Positions 47,783 to 59,190 of a DNA stretch of 64,000 nt are shown in pieces. Under the pieces are notes generated by a model, which did no database searches, was not told the origin of the DNA, and saw only the letters and a list, made by a program, of their open reading frames with translations. Numbering within the stretch: position 1 is the stretch's first letter; every line of letters begins with the position of its first letter. The DNA is taken from the NCBI RefSeq assembly GCF_033568475.1, contig NC_133122.1, positions 157,287,361 through 157,351,360 on the forward strand, written 5' to 3'. The translations under genes and the position numbers were made by a program. The DNA comes from Henckelia pumila. Its lineage: Eukaryota; Streptophyta; Magnoliopsida; Lamiales; Gesneriaceae.

Positions 47783-49369
47783 CTCCATAGGCAATCGACA
47801 ATTTCTCCTTTCCCAATATGCTGGTCAAGCAAAACAGGTACATCTTCAGGCATAACATACCCGTACCTGCAGTGTAGTTGCAATATTATGATCTTTTAAT
47901 TAGTGTACAAGCAATTTTCAACAAAGGGAGAAACGGCTCAATAACAATAAGTAAAGGAGAACTAGTTATCCACGTATCAGTGGCCAGTGACTTCTTTCTT
48001 GATGTTAGGTCCAAAAATGATCACATTACCCGCATACTTGTGCCCTCCAATGTGTGAACATGGGCCAACCAACACTTTACCTTGTAAACCGTGTGATTCT
48101 ATCTCATCCTTAAATTTATTAATAACAGATGGTCCACAAACACCGCATCGTCGATCCCTTGAGCCATGACAGCATACAAAAATATAACAACCACTCAAAT
48201 CTTCTGGGCTTCCAGGCAACCATTCACACTCCTTCACAAGCACCTCCTCGACAAATGTATCAACATCAAAGTGCGTTAATATCCTGTAATTTTATTCAAA
48301 CTTACAATATTTTGGGGCAAATACAAAGGAATTCTATGGGTTTCCACAGCAGTAAAAGATGAACTTTAACCTGTATCTAATCATGTCTGGAAAGATTAAC
48401 AAATCACCGTTAGATGTCTCAGTACCATCGCGCCCCTCACAGATAGTTAAACGGGCCTGAAAAGATATGTGAAAAAGTGATTGTCATAAAAAGGATAATT
48501 GAAAACATAGTGAAGAGGAAACCAAGTAGTGATTTTTCACAGTTATCATGGAAACATGTTGCCATGGTATTCACAGGTCTTCTTGACAGAAAATCAACCA
48601 GCTCCATTAGTTCTTTTTCCATTAAAGTACACAGAAGTACAGGAAATCTTTTGTTTCATAATGAAACGTATTTTTCAGTCAAAGAAACAGCAAGTTGTTG
48701 TTTGTACATAGCGATTTGAAGCTTTCAATGTTTGAAAAATGGCATTTGATTTGAGAGCTAGATTTGTCTTAATATTCCATGTAAGTTGAGACAATGGGTC
48801 AAAACTCAAAAGAACCCAACCTAACAATTCGAGTAGCTTCACAGAGCAATTTCATTAATTCTCCCTGATAAGGTTGATGCATAACCCGCACGCATCAAGC
48901 AACATCCCAACACAAACATACATACAATTAAAAAACTAATCCACATAAAAATTCAATTTGGTTTTTCCTCCAAACTCATCAAGCATCCACAACCTTGACA
49001 GCATTCATCAACATTCTACCGGAGAGAAAAAGAAATCAAGAAACAGACGTTGCACCGCCGCACAAAACCAAGAAGCGAAAAAAAAAAGCCTTGTACCTGT
49101 CATCTCATTTTTGTCTTCCTCGCAGCCAGAGCGGCCGCAAGAAGTTTGGGAAGCCGATCGAATTCAGCGGCCTAAATACGAGGCGGCCACACCTGAGGGT
49201 TCTTGTAGCACAAGAAAACGTGGCGCTCGTACAACTCCATAGTTCCCACAAGCGGACCCTGCCTGAAATCGGGATGCGAGAAGCCATATTCGGCCTCGTT
49301 GACAAATCCAGCGTCGTATCCCCCGTCGAGGAACCCATCGTTTTGGAAGCTGCTGAAGGCGCTACCCAT
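47783..49369 (-). pseudogene. Captured sucrase/ferredoxin-like (Apd1/AIM32-type) gene copy
   Basis: Exons on the minus strand: about 49369-49097 (EYGFSHPDFRQGPLVGT, then YERHVFLCYKNPQVWPPRI), 48456-48371 (ARLTICEGRDGTETSNG, then LLIFPDMIRYR), 48283-47978 (FVCCHGSRDRRCGVCGP, then GPCSHIGGHKYAGN) and 47866-47783 (YGYVMPEDVPVLLDQHIG). Most junctions keep GT/AG, so introns were captured with the exons; the donor after exon 3 reads AT instead of GT. The family is a thioredoxin-like ferredoxin; in yeast Apd1 two Cys and two His bind a [2Fe-2S] cluster, and the matching CysX8Cys and HisX3His patterns are present here. The true start and 3' end were not found, and in-frame stops lie upstream of 49369. 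Probably a non-functional copy of a host gene. Confidence 0.85.
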
Positions 49370-49399
49370 TTGACAAAAGAGAAGGATTCATACAATTAT

Positions 49400-49610
49400 T
49401 TCATCGACGAGCAGCTCCTGGTGGTGGTGGAAGGCTGGAATTGTAAATCGGCGCACTCTAAGGCTGAAGAAGGGGATCGCTGGAGTATGGAAGAAGAGGA
49501 TCGATGGAATTTGGAAGACGACGAGCTGCTCTTGGTGGTGGTGGAAGGCTGGAGTTGTCGATCGGCGGGCGCTAGGGCTGAAGAAAGGGGATCGATGGAG
49601 TTTGGAAGGA
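49400..49610. repeat. Tandem duplication in captured DNA
   Basis: A segment of about 125-130 bp with CTGGTGGTGGTGGAAGGCTGGA and GGGGATCG(C/A)TGGAG occurs twice (from about 49415 and 49535). It lies upstream of the captured gene's first recognisable exon. Confidence 0.65.
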
Positions 49611-49912
49611 GGTTACGGACTTTGGATTTTTTACGATTTCACTGATATCGAAGGTTTTAGAAAGAAGGGATTTTACTTCACAACTTACCAAAAAATTTTA
49701 TTTTTTTACTTTTTACTTCGGCAAAAACATATCTACCGAAGTAATATGTCCTCAAAAAATAAGTGAAGCCCGTGTTTTTTTAAATACCGAAGTTAAATGT
49801 ACGATTTTACCTCACTAGTGTTATTACCGAAGTTGTTTATAACTTATTACTTTGTAATTAATAATTGCCGAAGTAAAATATGCCGAAGTAAAAAGCAAAA
49901 ATTCTACTAGTG

Positions 49913-51141
49913 TTTAAGTGAAAGTGTACCACATCCATATGTTAACTGTACCACAAAATAGCTTATGTTGTACCGTATCTTATTTTAAAGTATACCACAT
50001 AATATATGATATAGTACCACAAATTCATGTGGAGTTTTTACCACCTTAACTTACATGATACCAAGATGCTATCAAATAACAATATAATAGATACATGTAT
50101 TAAATATAAATGTCACGTAATCATATCAAATAAGATAATATATATTAAGTTGTAGTTTCTCCACTTGTTACAATTTAACAAGTTATCAATGGCTATTTTA
50201 TCACTTAATCTTGTGATATATTTTAAAAATTCAAATATTTTTATCATTTAGTATTATTTTCCAACGAGAGCGCTAGAAATTATGCGTGTGAAATTATTTG
50301 AACATTGTTAATAGAAATGGTATGGTAGCATATGTTTTGGACTTATGGAACTATGTATGGTATGGTATTGCCGAAATTTAAGTGAAAGTGTACCACATCC
50401 ATATGTTTACTGTATCACAAAATAGCTTATGTTATATCGTATCTTATTTTAAAGTATACCACATAATATATGATATAGTACCACAAATTCATGTGGAGTT
50501 TTTATCACCTTAACTTACATGATACCAAGATGCTATCAAATAACAATATAATAGGTACATGTATTAAATATAAATGTCACGTAATCATATCAAATAAGAT
50601 AATATAGACTAAGTTGTAGTTTCTCCACTTGTTACAATTTAACAAGTTATCAATGACTATATTATCACTTAATCTTGTGATATATTTCAAAAATTCAAAT
50701 ATTTTTATCATTTAGTATTATTTTCCAACGAGAGCGCTAGAAATTATGCGCGTGAAAATTATTTGAACATTGTTAATAGAAATGATATGGTAGCATATGT
50801 TTTGGACTTATGGAACTATGTATGGTATGGTATTGCCGAAATTTAAGTGAAAGTGTACCACATCCATATGTTTACTGTATCACAAAATAGCTTATGTTGT
50901 ACCGTATCTTATTTTAAAGTATACCACATAATATATGATATAGTACCACAAATTCATGTGGAGTTTTTACCAACTTAACTTACATGATACCAAGATGCTA
51001 TCAAATAACAATATAATAGGTACATGTATAAAATATAAATCTCACGTAATCATATCAAATAAGATAATATAGACTAAGTTGTAGTTTCTCCACTTGTTAC
51101 AATTTAACAAGTTATCAATGACTATTTTATCACTTAATCTT
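49913..51141 (+). repeat. 465-bp tandem repeat array, right part
   Basis: Continues the array of 40968-43059 in phase after the CACTA element. Unit starts lie at 50333 and 50798 (465 bp apart). The last unit breaks into the variant block at about 51135-51225, next to the LTR at 51232. Confidence 0.93.
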
Positions 51142-51231
51142 ATCACTCTTTTTTGTACTATATGTTATGTTAAAGTGTACCACGTAATGTATGATATAGT
51201 ACAATAAATTCATATGGATTATATACCAACT

Positions 51232-53919
51232 TGTGGTGAAACGCCTACTACTAATAAAATAAAAATGCGGAAAAACTTTTTTTTTTTCTTAAAAAATAAT
51301 ACTATACATATACGCCCATACATATATGTATATAAAAATAACATATATTTCTTAAATAACCTGAAAAATATTAAATAAATAAATAAATCCTTAAAAATGT
51401 TTTATGCATCAATTTAAAATGATAAACAATGCTGCTGAAAAATCTCATATGCGGAATAATAATATAATAAAACATGTTTCAAAATTCCATCATAATAGAC
51501 TAAATAACTGCGACGGTCACGGGGTCCACTGCTCCGTGAGCTCATACGTCCTCACCACCGGTAGGAGCTACATAAATGTCATCATGCTCACCTGCACCAT
51601 ATAAGCGTAGTGAGCCTAGGGGCTCAACATGTCTAATACTTTATAACAAGGTTAAAAATAATGCATCACGTAGATACTAATACATATACATGTACATGAG
51701 CATGCATGGAAACATTTTTCATAACATAAATGCTGAATCATAAATCATAAACATAACATAACTTTCTTCATCATACATAACATAATTGAGCATGTCATAA
51801 ACATAAAAACTGAGTATGGTCATATCCATGAATGTGACTAATAACTGTGCCGACTGATCAGTCTAAAGAACCATCGTACGTGGCGGTGGATAAATCCACC
51901 TCTATGCTGGTAGTAAACTACCTCTGTGCCAGTGGTAAAATCACTTCTATGCCGGTAGTAGAACTACCTCTGTGTCAGTGGTAAAACCACTTCTATGCTG
52001 TCACATCACTTCAATTTCCATAAAAATATTTTTCTGCTCACATAACATTCATCATAAAATTATTTCATGTATGCATGCATTGAAAATATGTCCGTAATAT
52101 ATATTTAATTAATTTTTTCATAATAAAATATATTTATACTTAAAATAAACTTCATGCATAAAAACAATTAAATATATATTTCGAACTTAGTTATTTTTCA
52201 TGAGTTGGTCCAGACTGCTGGTCTCTCTACTAAGCCCCTTAACTGACTTAAAGCCCATTAAATAACTTAAAGCCCATGATTAAATAAATAAATTTAAAAA
52301 TTATAATTTTAACTAAAATAAATTACTTAAATATTATTGGGCTTAATTAAAAATATTTAGGCCCATTAACTAATTAATTTATAAAAATTCTTGGACTGGC
52401 CCAATAAAATCACTGACTGGCCCAAAAATTCCTATGAGCCCACAAGACCATAAAAATCATCGGGCTAAATTAAAATAATTTTGACCAAATAAAATTATTT
52501 GGAGGCCCAAATAATTTTATTTCTAATTAATTTGCCCAAAAACCAATTAAAACATTAAACACCTAAACATTAAAAACACTCGAGCCCGGCCCACCTAACC
52601 CGGACCCGAACTCACCTGACCCGACCCAATACCCTACAGACCCGACCCACTACCCTGACCCGACCCGGATCCACCCAAAATCCCAACCCGTAGCCCCCCT
52701 CCCCACATACGTGACCTGCACATAATTGTGCAGGTCTTGGCCGTGTAGCAGCAGGCCTTTATGGCCTGCTGCCGGCCAGCTCAGGCCACCCACCGGCCGG
52801 AGCTCCACAGCCTCGACCTAGCCAACGTCAATACGGTTCCAACGAGCCATCCCTTGCTTTAACCCGATACCTATACAGCCCTAGCGAACCATTTTCGGAA
52901 TCCCAAAAACCACCGTAATCTGCTTTGCAATCAACACAAAACCGATCGTTTATGGATTTCCCAGCCCTTAACAACCAAGCCACCTTGAACACTAGACTCC
53001 TAGGGACCCTAGGACACCCCTTGACAGTGAGTCACCAGCCCTGGACCGAGCCATGCTAGGAAAAACGTGAGTGAGACCATTAACCATCAACCATGCAACA
53101 AAACCGTACATGCTTGCACAAATTCAAAGTTTTCATGATAAAAATCTGAAATAAAAATATCATGCATGAATAATAGCTCATATGGTGGCCAAATAAAAGT
53201 TTTAGACATGCCTTTTAAATTATTGACGAAGAATATCGCGTGTACGGGTCTCCGGGACGACGAACGGACCGAAAAATTCAAAGAAAAACTGATCGGCTAT
53301 GGTGGCTGCTTGTTTCTGTTGAAGCGTGAGAATGGAGGTGAGGGGGAAGGGAGTTGTCGGCTGAGTGGGGATAGGGTAGGGTAGGTTTAGGTTTAAATTA
53401 TATGAGATAATATATTAATAGTAGATATTACTCAAAATAAATATATTATACCTTAAACAAAATCTTTAAAACTCTTAAAAATAATAATAATCTGATACTA
53501 AAACCATTATCCCGAAATTAAGACTTGAGGGATTTTTAAATATTAATAAAAGTCAATAAAATAACTTATTTTGGCCAAAAATCAATTATTAAATAAATAT
53601 ATAACTAAATACTAAAATTTTCTTGACAAAATACCTTAAAATAATATCTTAAGGCTCATAAAACTCATAAAATATTTTTGGCTCAAAAGTTGGTATCTCG
53701 TCCGTCCTCGGTCCCGTCTACGCGATCAACTCAATAAAATTCTCAAAAATCTAAAAATACAATAACTGCGGGTTAAATGATAAAATAAATTTAAATTATG
53801 CATATAATTCACATAATAACACATAAATGTCATTTAATCCAAATATAAATTTTTTTTTAAATAATTAATTTCCCTAATTATGCATGCGAATTTACGTATT
53901 AAAATTTCCGGGTGTTATA
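51232..53919 (-). mobile_element. LTR of a TGTAAC-type Tekay element (solo or truncated)
   Basis: Reading the minus strand it starts TATAACACCCGGAAAT (TG changed to TA) and ends GGCGTTTCACCACA. The next bases, AGTTGGTATA, resemble the start of a primer-binding site, so a few internal bases may remain. Length is about 2.7 kb. Inside are a row of mini-hairpins (51884-51998), a GACCCG-rich zone (about 52590-52680) and two strong hairpins (52713-52772). The flanks CAACT and TGTGA do not match. It is related by its end style to the LTR starting at 1080. Confidence 0.7.
51884..51998. repeat. Array of short hairpins inside the LTR
   Basis: Successive inverted repeats GTGGATAAATCCAC, GGTAGTAAACTACC, AGTGGTAAAATCACT, GGTAGTAGAACTACC and AGTGGTAAAACCACT, separated by TCT(A/G)TG(C/T) spacers, at a period of about 24 bp. 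Confidence 0.85.
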
Positions 53920-53923
53920 TGTG

Positions 53924-55075
53924 ATGTTGGTACGTGGTTAGAAACGCAGTACCATTTGTATTGATACGTAGTATGTTTACTTGACAATGAAGTATAATAA
54001 TCTCTTATTGTGGTATGAAAATCTGTTAAATTTGGTACATCTTCATACATGTTTTATATTGTGGTGTTGGTGGGTGATCAAAAACACAGTATCATTTGTT
54101 TTGATAAGTAGTCCATGTTGTTGAATATGAAGTATAATAACGTCTAATTGTGGTATTGACCGGCTAAATCGGTATGATTAAAAATAAACTGGCAAGTGTA
54201 CCAGGTCAAATTATAGATAATGAATAAAATCATATTTTTTTTCAGTCCGCGTCACGCCTAGGTGCAGAAAAGTCACGCCATGGCATGAAAAACTCTGTCT
54301 CGATTCTCAAATTTTTCCAAGTACACGCCTAGGCGCAAGAAACATCACGCCATAGCGGGAAAAGCTCTGTTTTCACTTCTTCAAAATCCTCGCTTTACGC
54401 CATGGCGCAGGAAATGTCAAGCCATAGCGTGAAAAGTTCTGCCTCCAACTTTTACCATAGCACTTTCCGAGCTCCGTTTCCCGTCTTTTTCTTAGCATGC
54501 ATTTTTTGGTTATATGGCTCGCTCGCGTGCGCCCTGGATCTCTCGTTACTGGAAATTGCTATGGCGCATGAGCGAGATATGGTGGCCGCCCCTGCGCGAG
54601 TCTGCAGCCCAGTTTTCTTCTAAACACTCCATTAACCTACAAAATTCAACCAGGAGAGTAGAATGCATTCTCAATAAATAGAATACCAATAAAATGCAAG
54701 AAAAAAAATATGAATGCACACAACATAGACATAAAAATATTACAAACTAATGCATACAAAATGCACTTATCAGGTATGAGAGTTTGTTATATTTGGTACA
54801 TCTTTCATACATGTTTTACATTGTGGTGTTGGTGCATGGTTCAGAAATGCAGTACCATTTGTATCAATACGTAGTATGTTTACTTGAAAATTAAGTATAA
54901 TAACCTCTTATTCTGGTATGAGAATCTGTTAATTTTGGGACATCTTCCATGCATGTTTTATATTGTGGTGTTGGTGCGTGATCAGAAACGCAGTACCATT
55001 TGTAACGATACATAGTACATTTGCTTAAAAATTAAGTATAATAACGCCTAATTGTTGTATGAGAACATCAATTCT
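53924..55075 (+). repeat. 140-bp tandem repeat array (interrupted)
   Basis: Units marked by GTTGGTRNRTGRTYARAAA(C/T)RCAG occur at about 53926, 54066, 54828 and 54968, a 140-bp period. Each contains 'gtaccatttgt' and 'aagtataataa'. It is interrupted at 54175-54772 by a solo LTR. It grades into shorter repeats of 'attaaacatccatt' type at 55080-55260, just downstream of the ULP1-like gene. Confidence 0.88.
54175..54772 (-). mobile_element. Short solo LTR inside the 140-bp array
   Basis: On the minus strand it starts TGATAAGTGCATTTTG and ends GACCTGGTACACTTGCCAG...AATCA, a terminus used by several plant LTR lineages. GGTA(T) flanks it (54171-54175 and 54773-54777; either 4 or 5 bp depending on the exact border). 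It carries four CACGCC(T/A)(A/T)GGCG-like palindromes (about 54255-54410). No internal region. The ORF at 54402 lies across these motifs and is not a gene. Confidence 0.75.
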
Positions 55076-55297
55076 ACCAAAATTAAACATCCATTCAACC
55101 AAAATCAAACATCCAACTTCAACAACATAATTATAAATAGAAATTAAACATCCATTTCCCCAAAATAGAGTACCACCTTCATAAACATGGTTATAAAAAT
55201 AAATTAAACATCAATTATACCAAAATACAATACGAACTTCATCAACAAAATTATCCATCCGATCAAAGTATAGTATAGAATACACCAACACAATTGT

Positions 55298-58295
55298 TCA
55301 CTTCATTCTCATTTTCCTTAGTTCTTCCCCCATCAAACCATACTCGTCGTTTAGGATGGTTGCGGCAACGTGTGCCCTTATATCGTCTATGTTGCAATCA
55401 CTCCGATTATTCCATGTAAAAGGGTCATCACGAGCATAGCATTATGCCCATAGGCAAGTAAACACACCACAATCTGGATTAGGCCCTTGGACTCTACACT
55501 TTGGGAATCCCACGTTGCAATTGGAAAGCTCAATATCCTTGAAAATCCTCAAGTATCCTAATAGAAATTCGACCTGAACAAAAATGAATTATTGTAATAT
55601 TAAAACTAATTGCATCACATAATGAGAAAGGTAAAATAATGCATTACTTACAAACTGCCTCGCACTTGTCCTGTCATATGGATTGTCTATTGAGTTCCTC
55701 ACCACAAATTCCTTTTTTTTTATTATTCCACACAAGCAAAAACCAGTGAGATCTCACACCAATAGGAAATAAGACATATCTGCATATCTCCATTACTTCC
55801 TTTTCTAGATCGTGTAGCTTCACCACAGTACTGTTCGTACACTTGGAGAGGAAGTCCACATATTGATGATCCTCAAGTGGTTTGTTATTATAGTGATTAC
55901 CAAGTACATGTAATACATCACGCTACGAAAATATTTAAATTGTCAACAATTAATTTTTATAGTGCTTAAGTACATAAATAAAAGAACACTAGATGAAATA
56001 CAATTAACTAAAAAGATAGCTCATAATAACCTGAACCCAAGGTTGAACCGCATAAATGGGGAGATCATGGTTATTGGAGCGACACAGAATTTTCAGGTAG
56101 CGTTCTATTATCTCTCCTCGTACATCTTTTCCAAATAGCATATCGCATAATTTAGGTCCTTCCACTGATATGAATGAGTCATTCCAAACCATGCAACTAT
56201 GGAAAAGAAAATCAGTGCACTAATTAAAATAACAGTGTAAAAAACATGACGACTTACTCTAATTTTTCTCTTGACAGAAAAGAACAAATGACATTTCTCT
56301 CCGATTCAGTCACAAAATTATGTCCACAAAATGTATGATCCTTGTATAATTGCAAAAGATCCTTAACGACCTGTCCAACTTCCAACGTGACCTGCTCAAC
56401 AATACGATCAAGATCTACATGGTAGTCATCCTAATGAAACACACAACAATTAAAACAGAAACAATATAAGTCGCATATCAAATAAAGAAAAATAAACAAC
56501 TATACGTAATATATTACAACTAACCTTTGTCGTACTACCAACCAAACTACTGGATTTCTCTCTCAATCGTTTTGAAGTTCTTCTCGGCGCATTCATCAAA
56601 CTCTCTTTGTTTTTCCTACTAGCGCGCTCTACTTTTTTTCTCATGTTTGTGATCTTTTTCGGATCAAACCCACTTGCAGCATTGCTCTCGTCAACCAGCA
56701 ACTTTGAAACATGGTCATTAATATTTTGGCCGGAGGCTTCTTCATCATCCTTCAAGGTCATTTTACAAGAATCCACATTCACATCATCAACTATCTTCTC
56801 AATTTCCTTCGCAATTTCATTTTCTATTTCCATTTTCTCACCTTCCTTCTCCTCCAACATACCAACTCCATCATCCATTTCATCCGCAATATCATTCACA
56901 TCTTCATGATTTATTGGAACTTGTGTCTCAATCTGTACACTATATAAGTCATTGAAATTACCATCAAGATCCTTACCAAAAGAATTTTTATGACCACTAC
57001 TTTTTCCAGCAACATTCTTCAAACCATATTCAATTTCTCAATCTCAGATGACTGTTCCCTAACAATCTTCTCCAAACGAGTGACATCAGTTTTCAGAAGA
57101 TACTCATTCATTGTTGACATTACCTATAACAAATCAATCACACATTTCATCAACAAACAATAAGAACATTACAATTAATTGCACAATTTATAAAGTCGCA
57201 TCACATTCACGTACCACACTGCTGGAAAATAGCTCTTCAACAAAAATTCTTTCTTCAGGGAATGGAACTATATGAACAACCTATTTATAACATAAAATTA
57301 CAACGTTAGAACCTTATAATTATTTTGGATAATATTATATAAAAAGAACATGTCAAATAGGACCTTCATCCTCGTAATTGCGTTAAAAAAGTCTTTGGCA
57401 GAATCAGCATTGTTAGGAATTTTGCACTTTGCCCAACAAAAAACACGGGCAAATATCCTAAAACTTGCCTGAATAGCAAACGAAGGTTCATTCTTGTACA
57501 ACCATGCCTACGTTGAAATATTATTAGATTAAGTATGAACAAGAAGAAAATGTTAGATGATTAATGTATTAAGGACAATAAATACTAACCATCAACCCGA
57601 CTAAACAACCTTCTAAGTACTTCTTTCGTTCCACTTCACCTTGTCCATCACCGATATGGGCAGCAATTTGCTCGCAAAGGAATCGGTAAGCAGCAGCACC
57701 CCACGATAATAAAAAAAAAATGATCCAGATCATCAAGATATGACATAATAAATCTTGGAGTTGAATAATTTCCAACCGAAAAAATCACACAATTGAATAA
57801 ATATAAGATAAACATCCTCGCAAAGTCCTCAACATATCTTTTCTTCTTTTTACATGCTAGTTCAAGAAGTTTTAAACGAATACTTGACCGGATCACCTTG
57901 CTTACATTAACCCCAAAATAACGATTTACGAAGGAAGATTCCATTTTCAAATCAATATTCACTGACTGTCCAATATATTTTAACCCCATCACAATGGAAA
58001 ACTCTGACGACTTAAAAGAAACTGATACACTACCATCTCCAAATTTGAAGGACAAAGACTGAACATCAAACCTTTTTAACACTGCCTCGACCTTCAAAGA
58101 ACTAAAGCTAAGGTTTGGAATCTTCAACCATTCCGAGAATGGAGAATCTTTGATCCACTGTAGTTGTATTGTCTCGATTATAGGCGAAAGGTCTTCCATC
58201 GTATTCCGAAATACTAAAGCAGAACAACGGCTTGGTGCCTCATACGGCCTCCAGGTATTAGCTTTCACCTCAGATCCTACTTGTTTTCGAACCAT
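55298..58295 (-). pseudogene. ULP1-like (C48) cysteine protease gene of the MULE, Kaonashi type
   Basis: Reads leftward from ATG 58295, about 0.9 kb inside the right inverted repeat. The N-terminal module is 58295-57590 (WIKDSPFSEWLKIPN, then SFKSSEFSIVMGL, later SWGAAAYRFLCEQIAAHIG), like the DUF1985-type module of plant transposon ULP genes. A short exon follows (about 57500-57310), then an acidic/lysine-rich linker (57020-56520). The C48 domain is 56435-55340: VLFPIGVRSHWFLLVW holds the catalytic His and VQGPNPDCGVFTC the oxyanion Gln and catalytic Cys. The acid position reads Asn (VVRNSID) in the frame that continues past an A8 run. Frameshifts at about 57711 and 55712 and a stop near 55440 disable it. 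ULP1 enzymes cut SUMO from proteins; what these transposon copies do is unknown. Confidence 0.87.
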
Positions 58296-59190
58296 TTCTA
58301 AATAAAAAAAATATAACAGTGTGCCATAACTCATAACGAAAAACAACATAAAAATCAATAACTATACCTCAATATACATAATAAAAAAACAAAATCATGT
58401 TCAACTGGCACTGAATTCTCTCCAACTCACACACTAAAAACATCAACAAAAGGGAATTTCAGTTACTGAAGCAAAAAACAGTTTCACCACCACTTGAACG
58501 TGCTAGAATATCTGACACTCTAGCACCCAAATTCATCCTTCCCTTACATTTTCAAGAAAGAAAAGGATAGGAATAAAAATTTGAGCCTCAAGGTTAAGAC
58601 AATGAAGAATTTCGAAAGCTATCCTCAATTCTCAACAGATAAGCAGATTGACTTACTTTGAAACATATTTCTGTAACAAGCAATATTAAGTAAATTCAAG
58701 TTTTTTACCTCGACTACAGTGAATGGCAATTGGCAGAGACGAGATAAAAGGTCGGGTTAGGCTCAACCAAAGTTACTTCCAGTATCGTCCTCACGTGTGC
58801 ACTCACTGACAAATAAAAAGACTTCCAAGTTCCTATTCCAAATAAAGATAGTGACACTGGTTGATACACTAGGATAGGTGAAAAAATTGATATTTTGACA
58901 TGATTGTCATAAACTCGATTCAGGATTATCAGGACTGCAACAAAAATTATATGTGAATCATAAAGATTAATGCTTACTTGTAGTATATCTTCTGAGAAAT
59001 ATAAACGGGAGTTGTTTTGAGACAATTGAGAGAGGACTAAAAACAAATTTTAGCTTCAAACGTTTGGTCATAGACCTTGGGGCTGAATTTTTTGATGGAT
59101 TGTATTCCTTTAGCCCTTTCATGCTATTGTTTTATTATTGTTATTATTACAACTGCGAAAAACTTAAATTCATTTCACTCCAAAAAGAAA
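58296..59190. other. 5' region of the ULP1-like gene, no second gene seen
   Basis: The sequence between the protease start and the right inverted repeat probably holds the 5' untranslated exon and introns. The ORF at 58714-59046 shows no domain. Confidence 0.45.

Larger units (their letters stand above)
43060..49912. mobile_element. Non-autonomous CACTA element with captured gene, TSD TTT
   Basis: The ends are CACTAGTAGAAAAATCGCG (43060-43078) and ATTCTACTAGTG (49901-49912), inverted copies starting CACTAGTAGAA. The 3-bp duplication TTT flanks it (43057-43059, 49913-49915) and the tandem repeat reads through once it is removed. Both subterminal zones (43075-43570 and about 49670-49890) carry many ACTTCGG / CCGAAGT motifs in both orientations, as expected for transposase-binding repeats of En/Spm elements. 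No TNPD/TNP2 transposase frame was found. Inside are a sucrase/ferredoxin-like gene copy and a hAT MITE. Confidence 0.93.

Noticed and set aside
48958..49645. 216-aa plus-strand ORF in the CACTA element
   Set aside because: Overlaps the minus-strand exon that encodes the recognisable sucrase/ferredoxin N-terminal region; its GG(T/A)-rich repeats come from a tandem duplication.
43060..49912. Autonomous CACTA element
   Set aside because: No TNPD/TNP2-like transposase segment could be found in any frame; the interior is captured and AT-rich DNA.
54402..54623. 73-aa ORF with a hydrophobic stretch
   Set aside because: Lies within a solo LTR across the CACGCC motif cluster; no homology recognised.
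56607..56947. Plus-strand ORFs of 100 and 78 aa
   Set aside because: They are antisense to the acidic linker of the ULP1-like gene; the serine/phenylalanine-rich products are shadows.
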